In this document: piece by piece, positions 40,236 through 47,852 of the stretch
Numbering within the stretch: position 1 is the stretch's first letter
Layout: the number at the start of each line of letters is the position of its first letter
Assembly: GCA_016716665.1 (NCBI GenBank)
Contig: JADJVH010000019.1
Location: 6,005-70,004 of the forward strand
Direction: 5' to 3'
Length of the DNA: 64,000 nt
Origin: Candidatus Opimibacter iunctus
GTDB taxonomy: Bacteria > Bacteroidota > Bacteroidia > Chitinophagales > Saprospiraceae
The notes under the pieces: generated by a model
The model's input: the letters and a program-made list of their open reading frames with translations, nothing else
Told to the model about the DNA's origin: nothing
Databases searched by the model: none
Program-made: the position numbers and the translations under genes

Positions 40236-41468
40236 TCATTCAAAATCTCTGTACAAAAGATACAACTTCCGCCGCTCATTAAACTTGTCAAGGTCCGCCT
40301 TCCAGCTCTCCCTGATCTGCGCTTCACTCCACCCGGCCTGGATAGCTTCGCGAAATGAAGGGCCTCCTGCAAGTTTATCAAACCAGCCTGCATTGAAGAA
40401 TGATGAAGTATCCATGCTATGATAAAAGGTAAGTAGCATATTGATATTCATCTGTCGGGTATGGAACAAACTGTCCACATTCACCCCGGACAAATCGACT
40501 CCAAAGCACTTCTTGTCTTTCAATGGTGGATCTGTAGCTCCGGTCATTGATTTGGGGGTAAAGGAAAAGGCATGACCTTTAACATCGGGAGAGCCAATGA
40601 CCTGGAATTGCTTAGTAGTCCCGCGACCTATGCTCAGGGAAGTGCCTTCGAAAAAACAAAGGCCGGGATACAACAGGATAGATCGTAGATTGGGCAGATT
40701 GGGTGAAGGCTTGACAGGCAATGTATACATGGTCTGATGATCATATCCTCTACACTTGATCACGGTCAAGTTGACAGGGTCAAGCAACCAGCCTTCGCCA
40801 TCGATCATCTTTGCAAATTCACCTATCGTCAACCCATAGACCACTGGGATAGGATCCAGTCCAACAAATGACCTGTACTTGAAATCCAACACCGGGCCAT
40901 CAATATAATGACCATTGGGATTAGGACGGTCCAGCACGATCAATGGAATCTTGGCAGTGGCTACTGCCTGCATCAGGTATTGCAGTGTATTGATATAGGT
41001 ATAAAACCGTACGCCGACATCCTGGATATCAAACACTACCACATCCAGATCAGACAGATCATTGTGCGAAGGCGTCTTCTTGTTTCCATACAATGAGATG
41101 ACAGGGATGCCGGTCTTTGCATCGATCGAATCAGCAACATCAGCGCCGGCATCAGCAGTACCACGCAAGCCATGTTCAGGAGAAAATATCCTGACCACTT
41201 TCACCCCGCGACTGACCAGGCTATCGATCAGGTGTGTTTTTCCAATAGTACTGGTCTGATTGACCAGGAGCCCTACCCGCTTTCCTTTGAGCAGAGGGAG
41301 ATACGCCTCCGTATCCCATGCACCCGGCAATATTTCCTGCTTTAACGGAATATTAGGAGCGGGAGGCTGGGCACAACCAACACATATGAAGGAAAACAGT
41401 GATATTAGAGTCCCGAAAGCGACTATTTGCAGCCGGGTGAGTATGAGTACAGAACGCAGATACGCCAT
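40236..41468 (-). CDS. DUF1343 / NamZ-like exo-beta-N-acetylmuramidase
   Basis: The ATG at 41468 gives 410 residues with a membrane-spanning or lipoprotein-like start ending in CVGC. The family motifs are clear: KGKRVGLLVNQTS, RIFSPEHGLRG, DVVVFDIQDVGVRFYTYINTLQYLM, VLDRPNPNGHYIDGP, PSPNLPNLRSILLYPGLCFFEGTSLSIGRGT and GVRFTPK-like FSFTPKSM. NamZ-type enzymes (GH171) remove N-acetylmuramic acid from peptidoglycan fragments, so a cell-wall recycling role is likely. Its start overlaps the start of the opposite nuclease gene by 26 bases. Confidence 0.85.
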   Translation of the reverse strand: MAYLRSVLILTRLQIVAFGTLISLFSFICVGCAQPPAPNIPLKQEILPGAWDTEAYLPLLKGKRVGLLVNQTSTIGKTHLIDSLVSRGVKVVRIFSPEHGLRGTADAGADVADSIDAKTGIPVISLYGNKKTPSHNDLSDLDVVVFDIQDVGVRFYTYINTLQYLMQAVATAKIPLIVLDRPNPNGHYIDGPVLDFKYRSFVGLDPIPVVYGLTIGEFAKMIDGEGWLLDPVNLTVIKCRGYDHQTMYTLPVKPSPNLPNLRSILLYPGLCFFEGTSLSIGRGTTKQFQVIGSPDVKGHAFSFTPKSMTGATDPPLKDKKCFGVDLSGVNVDSLFHTRQMNINMLLTFYHSMDTSSFFNAGWFDKLAGGPSFREAIQAGWSEAQIRESWKADLDKFNERRKLYLLYRDFE

Positions 41469-42843
41469 AGTAGATATTGAAACGACAGGAGGACTAGTCA
41501 AGCGCGACAAAATTACAGAAATCGCCATAGTCCTTCATGACGGTGAGAAGGTGATTGAACAGTACCAGACCCTGATCAATCCTGAACGCAGTATTCCGGC
41601 CTTTATTACTGGCCTGACCGGCATCACCAATGAGATGGTTGCTGATGCCCCACTCTTCTGTGAAGTAGCCAAGGAGATCGTCCTCAAGACTGAAGGCGCT
41701 GTCTTTGTCGCTCACAATGCCCGGTTTGACTACGGCTTCCTGCGCGAAGAATTTGCACGCCTGGGCTATGCCTACACGCGCAAACAACTTTGCACTGTCC
41801 GCCTCAGTAAAAAGATGTTGCCCCAACTCAAATCTCACAGCCTCGATTCCCTGATCCGCCATTTTGATCTCGATGTAGATAAAAGGCACCGCGCACTCGA
41901 CGATGCACTCGCGACCGCAGAAGTCTTCAAGATCATCACCGGCATGGGTAAGGGGCAAAGCGAAATGTCCGACATCATCAACATGGGCATCAAGGAAGCT
42001 AAGTTGCCCACAACGATATCCCTGCAGTTTATACACGACCTGCCTGAAGCACCCGGTGTATACTACTTCCATGATGCAGATGGCAAAGTCATCTATGTAG
42101 GTAAAAGCATCCACATCAAGAAGCGCGTGATCCAACACTTTACGGAGATCTCCAACAAGTCCGGCAAGATGCAACAGCGCGTGCATGATATCACGTATAC
42201 CCTCACCGGCAGTGAACTTATCGCACGACTGCTCGAAAATGCAGAGATTAAAAAACTGCAACCTGAAATCAACAGGGCGCAGCGTCGCAAGAGTTTTCCC
42301 TTTGCGATCTACTATTACTTTGATGAGAGCGGATATATCCAGATGAAAGTCCGCAAGAAAAACAAAATTGAAGCCCAGGGTACAGCCGCGATTTTACATG
42401 AGTTGCCCGACCATCAGTCAGCATCCACATATCTCCGGGCATTGACCGACAAGTACGGGCTCTGCATGAAGAAGACGGATATTGATACCGGACCGGGTCC
42501 TTGCTTCTATCACCAGATCGGCAAATGTGCCGGAGCTTGCGTCGGCCTTGAAGATCCTGATGTATACAATCTGCGTGTCAGGCAGGCCGTTGCTGCCACC
42601 CAACAAAACATTGATGAGGATTTTGTCATCACCGACCAGGGCAGGTCTCCTGGTGAGATCAGTCTCATCCTCATCTCCAAAGGCCGTGTGATGGGATGGG
42701 GATATGCAGACCAGGATATGCCGATCATGCATATCAATGATGTGATCGACCAGATCCAGGCCCGCCCTTCGATGCCCGAGGATCATAAGTTTGTGTCACA
42801 CTATATCCGGATGGGGAAGTTTGAGAAGATGTTAAAGTTGTGA
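41443..42843 (+). CDS. DnaQ-like 3'-5' exonuclease fused to a GIY-YIG nuclease domain
   Basis: The ATG at 41443 gives 466 residues. The first 170 form a DEDDh exonuclease: VDIETTG (DxE), HNARFDYGF and HRALDDALAT carry the metal ligands and the catalytic His. Residues of about 195-280 are a GIY-YIG domain (APGVYYFHDADGKVIYVGKSIHIKKRV), as in UvrC and Cho. The rest resembles UvrC in the Cys-rich segment GPCFYHQIGKCAGACVG. Fusions of this kind occur in several phyla and are expected to act in DNA repair. The exonuclease-plus-nick combination is known, but its substrate is not settled. Confidence 0.85.
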   Translation: MSTERRYAIVDIETTGGLVKRDKITEIAIVLHDGEKVIEQYQTLINPERSIPAFITGLTGITNEMVADAPLFCEVAKEIVLKTEGAVFVAHNARFDYGFLREEFARLGYAYTRKQLCTVRLSKKMLPQLKSHSLDSLIRHFDLDVDKRHRALDDALATAEVFKIITGMGKGQSEMSDIINMGIKEAKLPTTISLQFIHDLPEAPGVYYFHDADGKVIYVGKSIHIKKRVIQHFTEISNKSGKMQQRVHDITYTLTGSELIARLLENAEIKKLQPEINRAQRRKSFPFAIYYYFDESGYIQMKVRKKNKIEAQGTAAILHELPDHQSASTYLRALTDKYGLCMKKTDIDTGPGPCFYHQIGKCAGACVGLEDPDVYNLRVRQAVAATQQNIDEDFVITDQGRSPGEISLILISKGRVMGWGYADQDMPIMHINDVIDQIQARPSMPEDHKFVSHYIRMGKFEKMLKL

Positions 42844-42969
42844 TGTCCTGGCGACAAGGTCGCAACGATTCTCGTCAGTCGTGAGACGTGAGACGAAAGG
42901 AAAAGCTATCAGGCATCAGCTACCTGCTACCAGTTGCACACTGAATACTGCTTACAGTCCCAGCTGAAT

Positions 42970-43046
42970 CCGGTTGTGCCCCGACGGGGCACGAATACTC
43001 TTTCATTCTCCAAGGCTACCGACCTTTAGCCCCGATGGGGCAATGT
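42970..43046. repeat. GGGGC palindrome repeat, copy 1
   Basis: The unit has a GTGCCCC-GAC-GGGGCAC hairpin, a spacer with GGCTACCGACCTTTA and a second GCCCC-GAT-GGGGC hairpin. An inverted copy lies at 53757-53835, about 10.7 kb away. It lies in the short gap between the nuclease and aquaporin genes. Confidence 0.75.
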
Positions 43047-43098
43047 TATTTCTCCTTGCTCCTTGCCCTTTGCTGCCCTATGCTCTCTGCCCTATGCC

Positions 43099-43761
43099 CT
43101 ATGCCTCTGGCCCGTTGACAAACTGGGACAGAAAAGCTGCAAGAACGCCGCCTACAAAATTGGCAAGTGGGAATACCCATATCGTCTCCCATGAAGTGAT
43201 ATTGGCCATCGTGATGCCGAGGCCGATGGCGGGATTGAAAGCTCCTCCGGAAATATCACTAAAGGCAAACATGACGGCCATGAATGTAAATCCAAGAGCA
43301 ACACCATAGTAAATATTACCAGCCGTTTTCTTGATGGTCGTGAGGTTGAGGAATACGTATACAAACAATATAGTACCAAGTAATTCTGCAATCAGGGAGG
43401 GTACAATGTCCAACACCTTTGGAGATGGTGCTGCTGCACCTGTGGAGTTCAATAAAAAGCCTGCGAGCATGGCGGCCAATGTGCCGCCGATAAACTGGGA
43501 GACAATGTATGGCAGGAGGTCGCCTGAATTGAGCTTACCACGCAGGTAGGTAGCCAGGCTCACGGCTGGATTGAAATGTCCTCCGGAGATATGAAAACCT
43601 GAATACATCAGGGCCAGGAGCATACCGCCGGTAGCGATTGGAGCAAACTGGCCCATGCTGCCGGCCTCCATCATGCATATCGTGATCACAAGGAAAAATG
43701 TGCCTAGAAATTCAACCACATATTTTCTGAAAGCACCTGTGTTGTCTGGTTTAGTTGCCAT
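43099..43761 (-). CDS. Aquaporin (MIP family)
   Basis: A 220-residue membrane protein with six transmembrane segments and both half-helix motifs, HFNPAVS and AFNPAIGLG. The N-terminal FLGTFFLV and the second-half AELLGTILFV are the usual duplicated family features. The channel passes water or small solutes; AqpZ-like selectivity is likely but was not tested. A GGAGG lies right before the ATG. The gene stands alone between repeats. Confidence 0.85.
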   Translation of the reverse strand: MATKPDNTGAFRKYVVEFLGTFFLVITICMMEAGSMGQFAPIATGGMLLALMYSGFHISGGHFNPAVSLATYLRGKLNSGDLLPYIVSQFIGGTLAAMLAGFLLNSTGAAAPSPKVLDIVPSLIAELLGTILFVYVFLNLTTIKKTAGNIYYGVALGFTFMAVMFAFSDISGGAFNPAIGLGITMANITSWETIWVFPLANFVGGVLAAFLSQFVNGPEA

Positions 43762-43933
43762 CCTCCGGTTTGTTTTGTATATCAGTCAGGTCATCAATCA
43801 ATCGACCTGAAAAATAGAAATAAAAATCAAGAATCACTTAAATCAAGCCAGCATAATTGCCTTAGGATTAGCTTAGAAAGGTTCCAAACAGGATAATACC
43901 TTCATAGGGAAGCAATTACTGATCTTTGCGGCG

Positions 43934-44992
43934 GTGAACAATGAAACTCACATAGAAGATACCACCTGGATGGCCAGGTGCCTGGATCTGGCCAGGCGAG
44001 GCCTGGGCCAGGTGTCTCCCAATCCACCGGTAGGCGCAGTCTTAGTCTACCAGGACCACATACTGGGCGAAGGCTACCATACCGCATATGGCGCACCTCA
44101 TGCTGAGGTGGAAGCAATAAGGAGTGTACCGGCTGAGCTGCGATATCTGATTCCATTGTCAACCCTATATGTTTCACTCGAACCATGCTGCATCACCGGC
44201 AAGACACCTCCATGCACCGACCTGATCATCCGTGAAGGCATCATGGACCTGCGCATCAGCACCCGCGACCCCAATCCTGCTATGGCCGGAACCGGACTCG
44301 AACGACTAAGGGCTAAGGGTGTGAAGATTACAGAAGGAATCCTTGAAGAAGAAGGCAAAGCACTCATCCGTTCTTTTACCACTAATATCCTCCAGCACAG
44401 GCCTCACATCATCCTCAAATGGGCCCAGTCACGATTTGGCTATTCAGGCATCAAGGGCCAGCAAGTATGGCTCAGCCAACCTGCAACTAAAGTATGGTCG
44501 CATAGTCAGCGCGCTGTAGCCGATGCGATCATGGTCGGGGCACGAACAGTAGAAACAGATAACCCATCGCTGACGGTCAGGGAGTACCCGGGACGATCCC
44601 CACACAGGGTGATCTTTGATCCAAACGGAAGGCTCCGTAATCAATACAATGTATTCAATGCCGATGGCAGAGAGGTCTACTACTTTTCCACCACAGATAA
44701 CACGACCATTGAAGGTGCCCACATCAGGAAACATATCCTGAACCATGAAGATGATCCGCTGAAACAGATACTTGATGTACTGTTTCAAAATCAAATCGGC
44801 ATCCTTCTGGTCGAAGGAGGCCCTTATCTGCAGAAGCAGTTTGTCAAACAAAATCTATGGGATGAAGCCTGGGTGATCCATACACAGCATGATCTGGCGC
44901 AGGGCATTGCATCTCCGGATGTGATGGGGAGGTTGATAGGGAGGATTGAGGTTGAGGGGGATGTTGTGGTTGGGATAAAAAATCACCCCTAA
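43934..44992 (+). CDS. ribD: RibD, riboflavin deaminase/reductase
   Basis: The N-terminal deaminase domain has HAE (His56, Glu58) and the zinc ligands PCCITGKTPPC (Cys85, Cys94). The segment SPNPPVGAVLV is typical. The C-terminal reductase domain has HIILKWAQS, DAIMVGARTVETDNPSL and ILLVEGGPYLQ. Together they catalyse two successive steps of riboflavin synthesis. The start is a GTG at 43934; the next in-frame ATG (43970) would cut into the domain. The last codons (HP-stop) lie in a repeat: the TAA at 44990-44992 is part of ACCCCTAAATCCCC. Confidence 0.9.
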   Translation: MNNETHIEDTTWMARCLDLARRGLGQVSPNPPVGAVLVYQDHILGEGYHTAYGAPHAEVEAIRSVPAELRYLIPLSTLYVSLEPCCITGKTPPCTDLIIREGIMDLRISTRDPNPAMAGTGLERLRAKGVKITEGILEEEGKALIRSFTTNILQHRPHIILKWAQSRFGYSGIKGQQVWLSQPATKVWSHSQRAVADAIMVGARTVETDNPSLTVREYPGRSPHRVIFDPNGRLRNQYNVFNADGREVYYFSTTDNTTIEGAHIRKHILNHEDDPLKQILDVLFQNQIGILLVEGGPYLQKQFVKQNLWDEAWVIHTQHDLAQGIASPDVMGRLIGRIEVEGDVVVGIKNHP

Positions 44993-45014
44993 ATCCCCTG
45001 AAAGGGGACCTTTT
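44985..45014. repeat. Left inverted repeat of the DUF559 unit
   Basis: The sequence ACCCCTAAATCCCCTG, then AAAGGGGACCTTTT, is repeated in opposite orientation at 45478-45506. It contains a CCCCT ... AGGGG hairpin and supplies the stop codon of ribD. Confidence 0.75.
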
Positions 45015-45074
45015 CATACCCTATAAGGGGCCTTGCTAATTCCCTATATCTTTATCAGGTTAAACACCAGGAAA

Positions 45075-45449
45075 ATGAAAACAAATATGAATTTCGGGGC
45101 AAACTCCGTCATATTCGGACGTGCAAAAAACTTACGGAACAACCAGACTTTTGCTGAGAAACTTTTATGGTCCAGGTTGCGGAATAATCAATTAGGTGTG
45201 AGGTTCAGGCGACAACATCCTGTAGCTAATTTTGTAGTAGATTTTTTTTGCCATACGCATCAATTGGTCATAGAGGTGGATGGAAATGTGCACCTGGATA
45301 AAACTGTCCAAATAGAAGATCAGACAAAAACCGAATCGTTAGTTGGGTTGGGTTTAACAGTAGTTAGATTTACTAACCAACAAGTGATTGAGGACATTGA
45401 AATGGTAATCGCTCAGATAAAAAACATCCTGCTTCAACTAAAGCCCTAG
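45075..45449 (+). CDS. DUF559 (Vsr-like) endonuclease-domain protein
   Basis: A 124-residue product (start ATG 45075, MKTNMNFGANS). It has the DUF559 signature: ARNLRNNQTFAEKLLW-type start, LGVRFRRQHPVANFVVDFFCHTHQLVIEVDG and a late VVRFTNQQV segment. The acidic residues in VVDFFC and IEVDG match the PD-(D/E)XK-like core of very short patch repair nucleases. Most members are orphan genes of unknown role. Here the gene is bracketed by inverted repeats 60 bases before and 28 bases after it, making a unit of about 522 bases. Confidence 0.8.
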   Translation: MKTNMNFGANSVIFGRAKNLRNNQTFAEKLLWSRLRNNQLGVRFRRQHPVANFVVDFFCHTHQLVIEVDGNVHLDKTVQIEDQTKTESLVGLGLTVVRFTNQQVIEDIEMVIAQIKNILLQLKP

Positions 45450-45477
45450 TTGAGTCCTGATCACCTAAAAAGAAAGA

Positions 45478-45506
45478 AAAAGGTCCCCTTTAGGGGATTT
45501 AGGGGT
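45478..45506. repeat. Right inverted repeat of the DUF559 unit
   Basis: It reads AAAGGTCCCCTTTAGGGG, then ATTTAGGGGT, the reverse complement of the left repeat with one or two differences. It lies between the DUF559 gene and the thioredoxin gene stop. Confidence 0.75.
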
Positions 45507-45514
45507 CAATTAGG

Positions 45515-46063
45515 CTAATTACCAGATTTGACAGGCACAGGAGTCTGCTTGAGATTGTACATCTCTTCATACTTCTTCCAGGGCGTAGTCTTGTAATAGT
45601 CCTCGGCAAAGTACTTCATGATCTTGTCAAGGGACATTACATCCTTATAGCCGGGTATCGGTTGGAGTACGTTGAGTTTCTCATCAAGGAATACGATCGT
45701 GGGGTAAGACAGCTTGCCAAAGGTGATCTCTGAGGCGAGCTGATGATAGCCACTGCTACCGGACTTGATGAAGCTGTAGACCTTGTCATTGAAATGGATA
45801 TCGCCCTTGGTCTCTGCGTCAAACTTGACAGGATAAAAATTCTTATTGATGTATTTGCTGATCTCAGGATTGTCAAAGGTCTCTTTGTCCATTTTCTTGC
45901 ACCAACCGCACCACTGGGTGTATACGTCCACGAGAATCTTGCGGGGCTCCTTCTTGGTTCTGGCCTGGGCCTCATCCCAGCTGAGCCAGTTGACCTGGGC
46001 GGCCACCGGGGAGAGCAGGCTAAGGAAGGGAATACACACAAGAATCAGCAGGACACGAATCAT
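45515..46063 (-). CDS. Secreted thioredoxin-fold protein
   Basis: The ATG at 46063 opens a signal peptide (MIRVLLILVCIPFLSLLSPVAAQ). The thioredoxin motif WCGWCKKMD follows after ILVDVYTQ, with a cis-Pro loop in LSYPTIVFLDE. It matches the DUF255/thioredoxin-like group common in Bacteroidota. It should reduce or isomerise disulfides in the periplasm. An exact -7 box lies at 46088-46095, which supports this start over the longer frame to 46123. Confidence 0.8.
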   Translation of the reverse strand: MIRVLLILVCIPFLSLLSPVAAQVNWLSWDEAQARTKKEPRKILVDVYTQWCGWCKKMDKETFDNPEISKYINKNFYPVKFDAETKGDIHFNDKVYSFIKSGSSGYHQLASEITFGKLSYPTIVFLDEKLNVLQPIPGYKDVMSLDKIMKYFAEDYYKTTPWKKYEEMYNLKQTPVPVKSGN

Positions 46064-46087
46064 TATCACATGGATTGTACAGTCAGA

Positions 46088-46095
46088 CAAAGGTA
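46088..46095 (-). promoter_or_regulatory. Candidate -7 box of the thioredoxin gene
   Basis: The minus strand reads TACCTTTG, an exact TAnnTTTG match about 25 bases before the ATG. No -33 TTTG is seen at the expected spacing. Confidence 0.4.
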
Positions 46096-46254
46096 ATGGT
46101 ATAAAAACAGAGATCGTCCCCATCCGGTCATGTCGGGAGAGTCATTTAAAATATATTTAACTTTTTATGTTAAAATAGAACCCAACCCTTTCGCCCTCCG
46201 TTATCACATGAATATGCATTTCTTGTTACCTTAGATCCTAAATACCTGATAAAC

Positions 46255-47070
46255 ATGGGAATATTTGATGATGTCAAGCGCCTGTTGTGGGCCAATAAAG
46301 CTGTAGCCAAATCGGCCGCTGAAAAAGCAGGCGAAAAAGGCCGCGAAATAGGTGAAAACCTTTCTGACAAGGCTGCTGATACCTGGAACAAGACCAAGGA
46401 TTTTGCAGAGGACCTCGGGGAAAAAATCGTAACCAAGTCAAAAGAAGGCTTCCAGGAAGCCAAGGAAACCGTCAATGAGCTTTGGGACAAGAAGGATGAC
46501 TGGACACAAAAAGAACCACCCGCTGTTAAAAAGGAAGAAGAGTCAGAAGCTTTCAAAACCGGTGAGAAAATAGGGGAAACCACCGCCAAGACCTGGGATA
46601 AAGCCAAGGAAGAAGGCAAGGAACTCCTGGACAAAGCCGTAAAGACATCTGATAAAGTCTGGGAAAAGACTGAAGAAGTCAGTGAAGACCTCTGGAACAA
46701 AGCCAAGGATGCCGCCACCAAGGTCGGCCAGAAATTTGAAGAAGGCGTAGACTCCATGCTCGAAAAGGCAAAAGCCCTCGATAAGAAAATAGAAGAAGAA
46801 AAGGACAAGGTCGATGCCAACCGCGACGGCTGGGCCGACACCACTGTCAAGGACAAACTCAAGGAACACGAATCCACCCTCAAGGGCAAGGACGATTTCT
46901 TTGAGCGCGCCTCCCGCTATGCCGAGGGGGACTATTCCATGGGCAAGCCCGTGGTGACTAAGCCAACCGACTCTGATACTCCGGAAGAAGGAAGGACTCC
47001 ACTTCCTCCCCTTCCAAAAGATGATGATCTCGTCGATGACGCTATCATTGACGATGACGACAAGGGATAG
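46255..47070 (+). CDS. Charged helical LEA-like/YtxH-like protein
   Basis: A 271-residue, highly charged protein with repeated 11-residue units such as DKAADTWNKTKDFAEDLGEKI, KTWDKAKEEGKELLDKAVKTSDKVWEKTEE and DLWNKAKDAATKVGQKFEEGVDSML. The pattern (A/T)xxWxKxKxxAxx matches group 3 late embryogenesis abundant proteins, which fold on drying or on membranes. The C-terminal 60 residues are acidic and disordered (DDDLVDDAIIDDDDKG). No signal peptide. Stress protection or membrane association is an inference. Confidence 0.65.
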   Translation: MGIFDDVKRLLWANKAVAKSAAEKAGEKGREIGENLSDKAADTWNKTKDFAEDLGEKIVTKSKEGFQEAKETVNELWDKKDDWTQKEPPAVKKEEESEAFKTGEKIGETTAKTWDKAKEEGKELLDKAVKTSDKVWEKTEEVSEDLWNKAKDAATKVGQKFEEGVDSMLEKAKALDKKIEEEKDKVDANRDGWADTTVKDKLKEHESTLKGKDDFFERASRYAEGDYSMGKPVVTKPTDSDTPEEGRTPLPPLPKDDDLVDDAIIDDDDKG

Positions 47071-47425
47071 ATAGCGTAGGGCATAGAGCATAGGGCATAG
47101 GGCTGCAGTTGGCAATTGGCAGTCAGCGGTGGGATATTGGGCATTGCCTTTCGCCTCTTTAGCTTCTTTGGCCTCTTTAGCCTTTTTAGCAAGCATGGGC
47201 TTTAATCACCGTTTTTCAGGGATTGAAAAACCTGGCAACTATACCTTTCTTCAGGGATTGAAATCCCTGGCAACTATACCTTTCTTCAGGGATTGAAATC
47301 CCTGGCCACAAAATCGGCCGTGCCTACGGCACTTTTGTTCGTCCCGTGGACGAACTATATTTATTACTCCTTTTCTCCCTTGCTCCCTTCCTCCTTTGCT
47401 CCCTTCCTCCCTTCCTCCCTTTCTT
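47071..47425. repeat. Repeat-rich spacer with three tandem 35-base hairpin units
   Basis: After low-complexity sequence (GCATAGGGCATAGG), three units start at 47217, 47252 and 47287, exactly 35 bases apart. Units two and three contain the palindrome CAGGGATTGAAATCCCTG, and unit one a slightly altered form. Two more hairpins follow: GTGCC-TAC-GGCAC (47320-47332) and GTTCGTCC-CGT-GGACGAAC (47337-47355). A CTTCCTCC-type pyrimidine run (47370-47425) leads to the next promoter. Confidence 0.75.
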
Positions 47426-47457
47426 CTTGCCCATATGGCAAAGAAATATTATGTTTG
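47426..47457 (+). promoter_or_regulatory. Promoter of the small membrane protein gene
   Basis: A CTTG (47426-47429), close to the -33 TTTG, is followed after 20 bases by TATGTTTG (47450-47457), an exact -7 box. The predicted transcript starts near 47463, so the ATG at 47477 and not the one at 47435 should be used. Confidence 0.6.
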
Positions 47458-47476
47458 CGGCCTACAAAATCGACTC

Positions 47477-47647
47477 ATGGAAACAGAGGTAACTACCGAA
47501 AAGAAAGGAAATAAAGGGCTCTACTGGCTGATCACCCTGGTCTCAGCTGCAGCCTGCGCGGGTTTACTCATCTTCAGCCCTGAATGGTTCTGGCTGACTT
47601 TGCCTTTCCTCTTCACCTATTTTGTGAAGGCGATTGATATGATGTAA
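47477..47647 (+). CDS. Small two-helix membrane protein
   Basis: From the ATG at 47477 the product has 56 residues: a polar start (METEVTTEKKGNK) and two hydrophobic stretches, GLYWLITLVSAAACAGLLIF and WFWLTLPFLFTYFV. I do not recognise a family. The start is chosen because a well-formed promoter lies between it and the upstream in-frame ATG. Confidence 0.55.
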   Translation: METEVTTEKKGNKGLYWLITLVSAAACAGLLIFSPEWFWLTLPFLFTYFVKAIDMM

Positions 47648-47852
47648 GAGCTGTCAGCTATCAGCCGTCAGCTATAAGCTATAAGCTATAAGCCATTAGC
47701 TATCATTACCGGCAGCCAAGAGGCTGCAGATGTTGATTCATCACTCGACACAGTCTTTTTTTGATTGTGCAGTTGGCAGCCGGAGGCTACCAACAACATT
47801 TGTTTGTTTATTTAAAAACAAACAAATGTTTAAAAAACTCACGTCTCACGTC

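Noticed and set aside
44985..45014. Rho-independent terminator after ribD
   Set aside because: There is a CCCC/GGGG stem and a short T run, but the repeat also occurs where no gene ends, so it is listed as a repeat only.
46170..46889. Minus-strand 239-codon frame opposite the LEA-like gene
   Set aside because: Serine/leucine-rich shadow of the charged repeats on the other strand.
47213..47307. CRISPR-like array (GATTGAAA in evenly spaced repeats)
   Set aside because: Only three units, and the sequence between them is the same each time, so there are no distinct spacers; no cas genes nearby.
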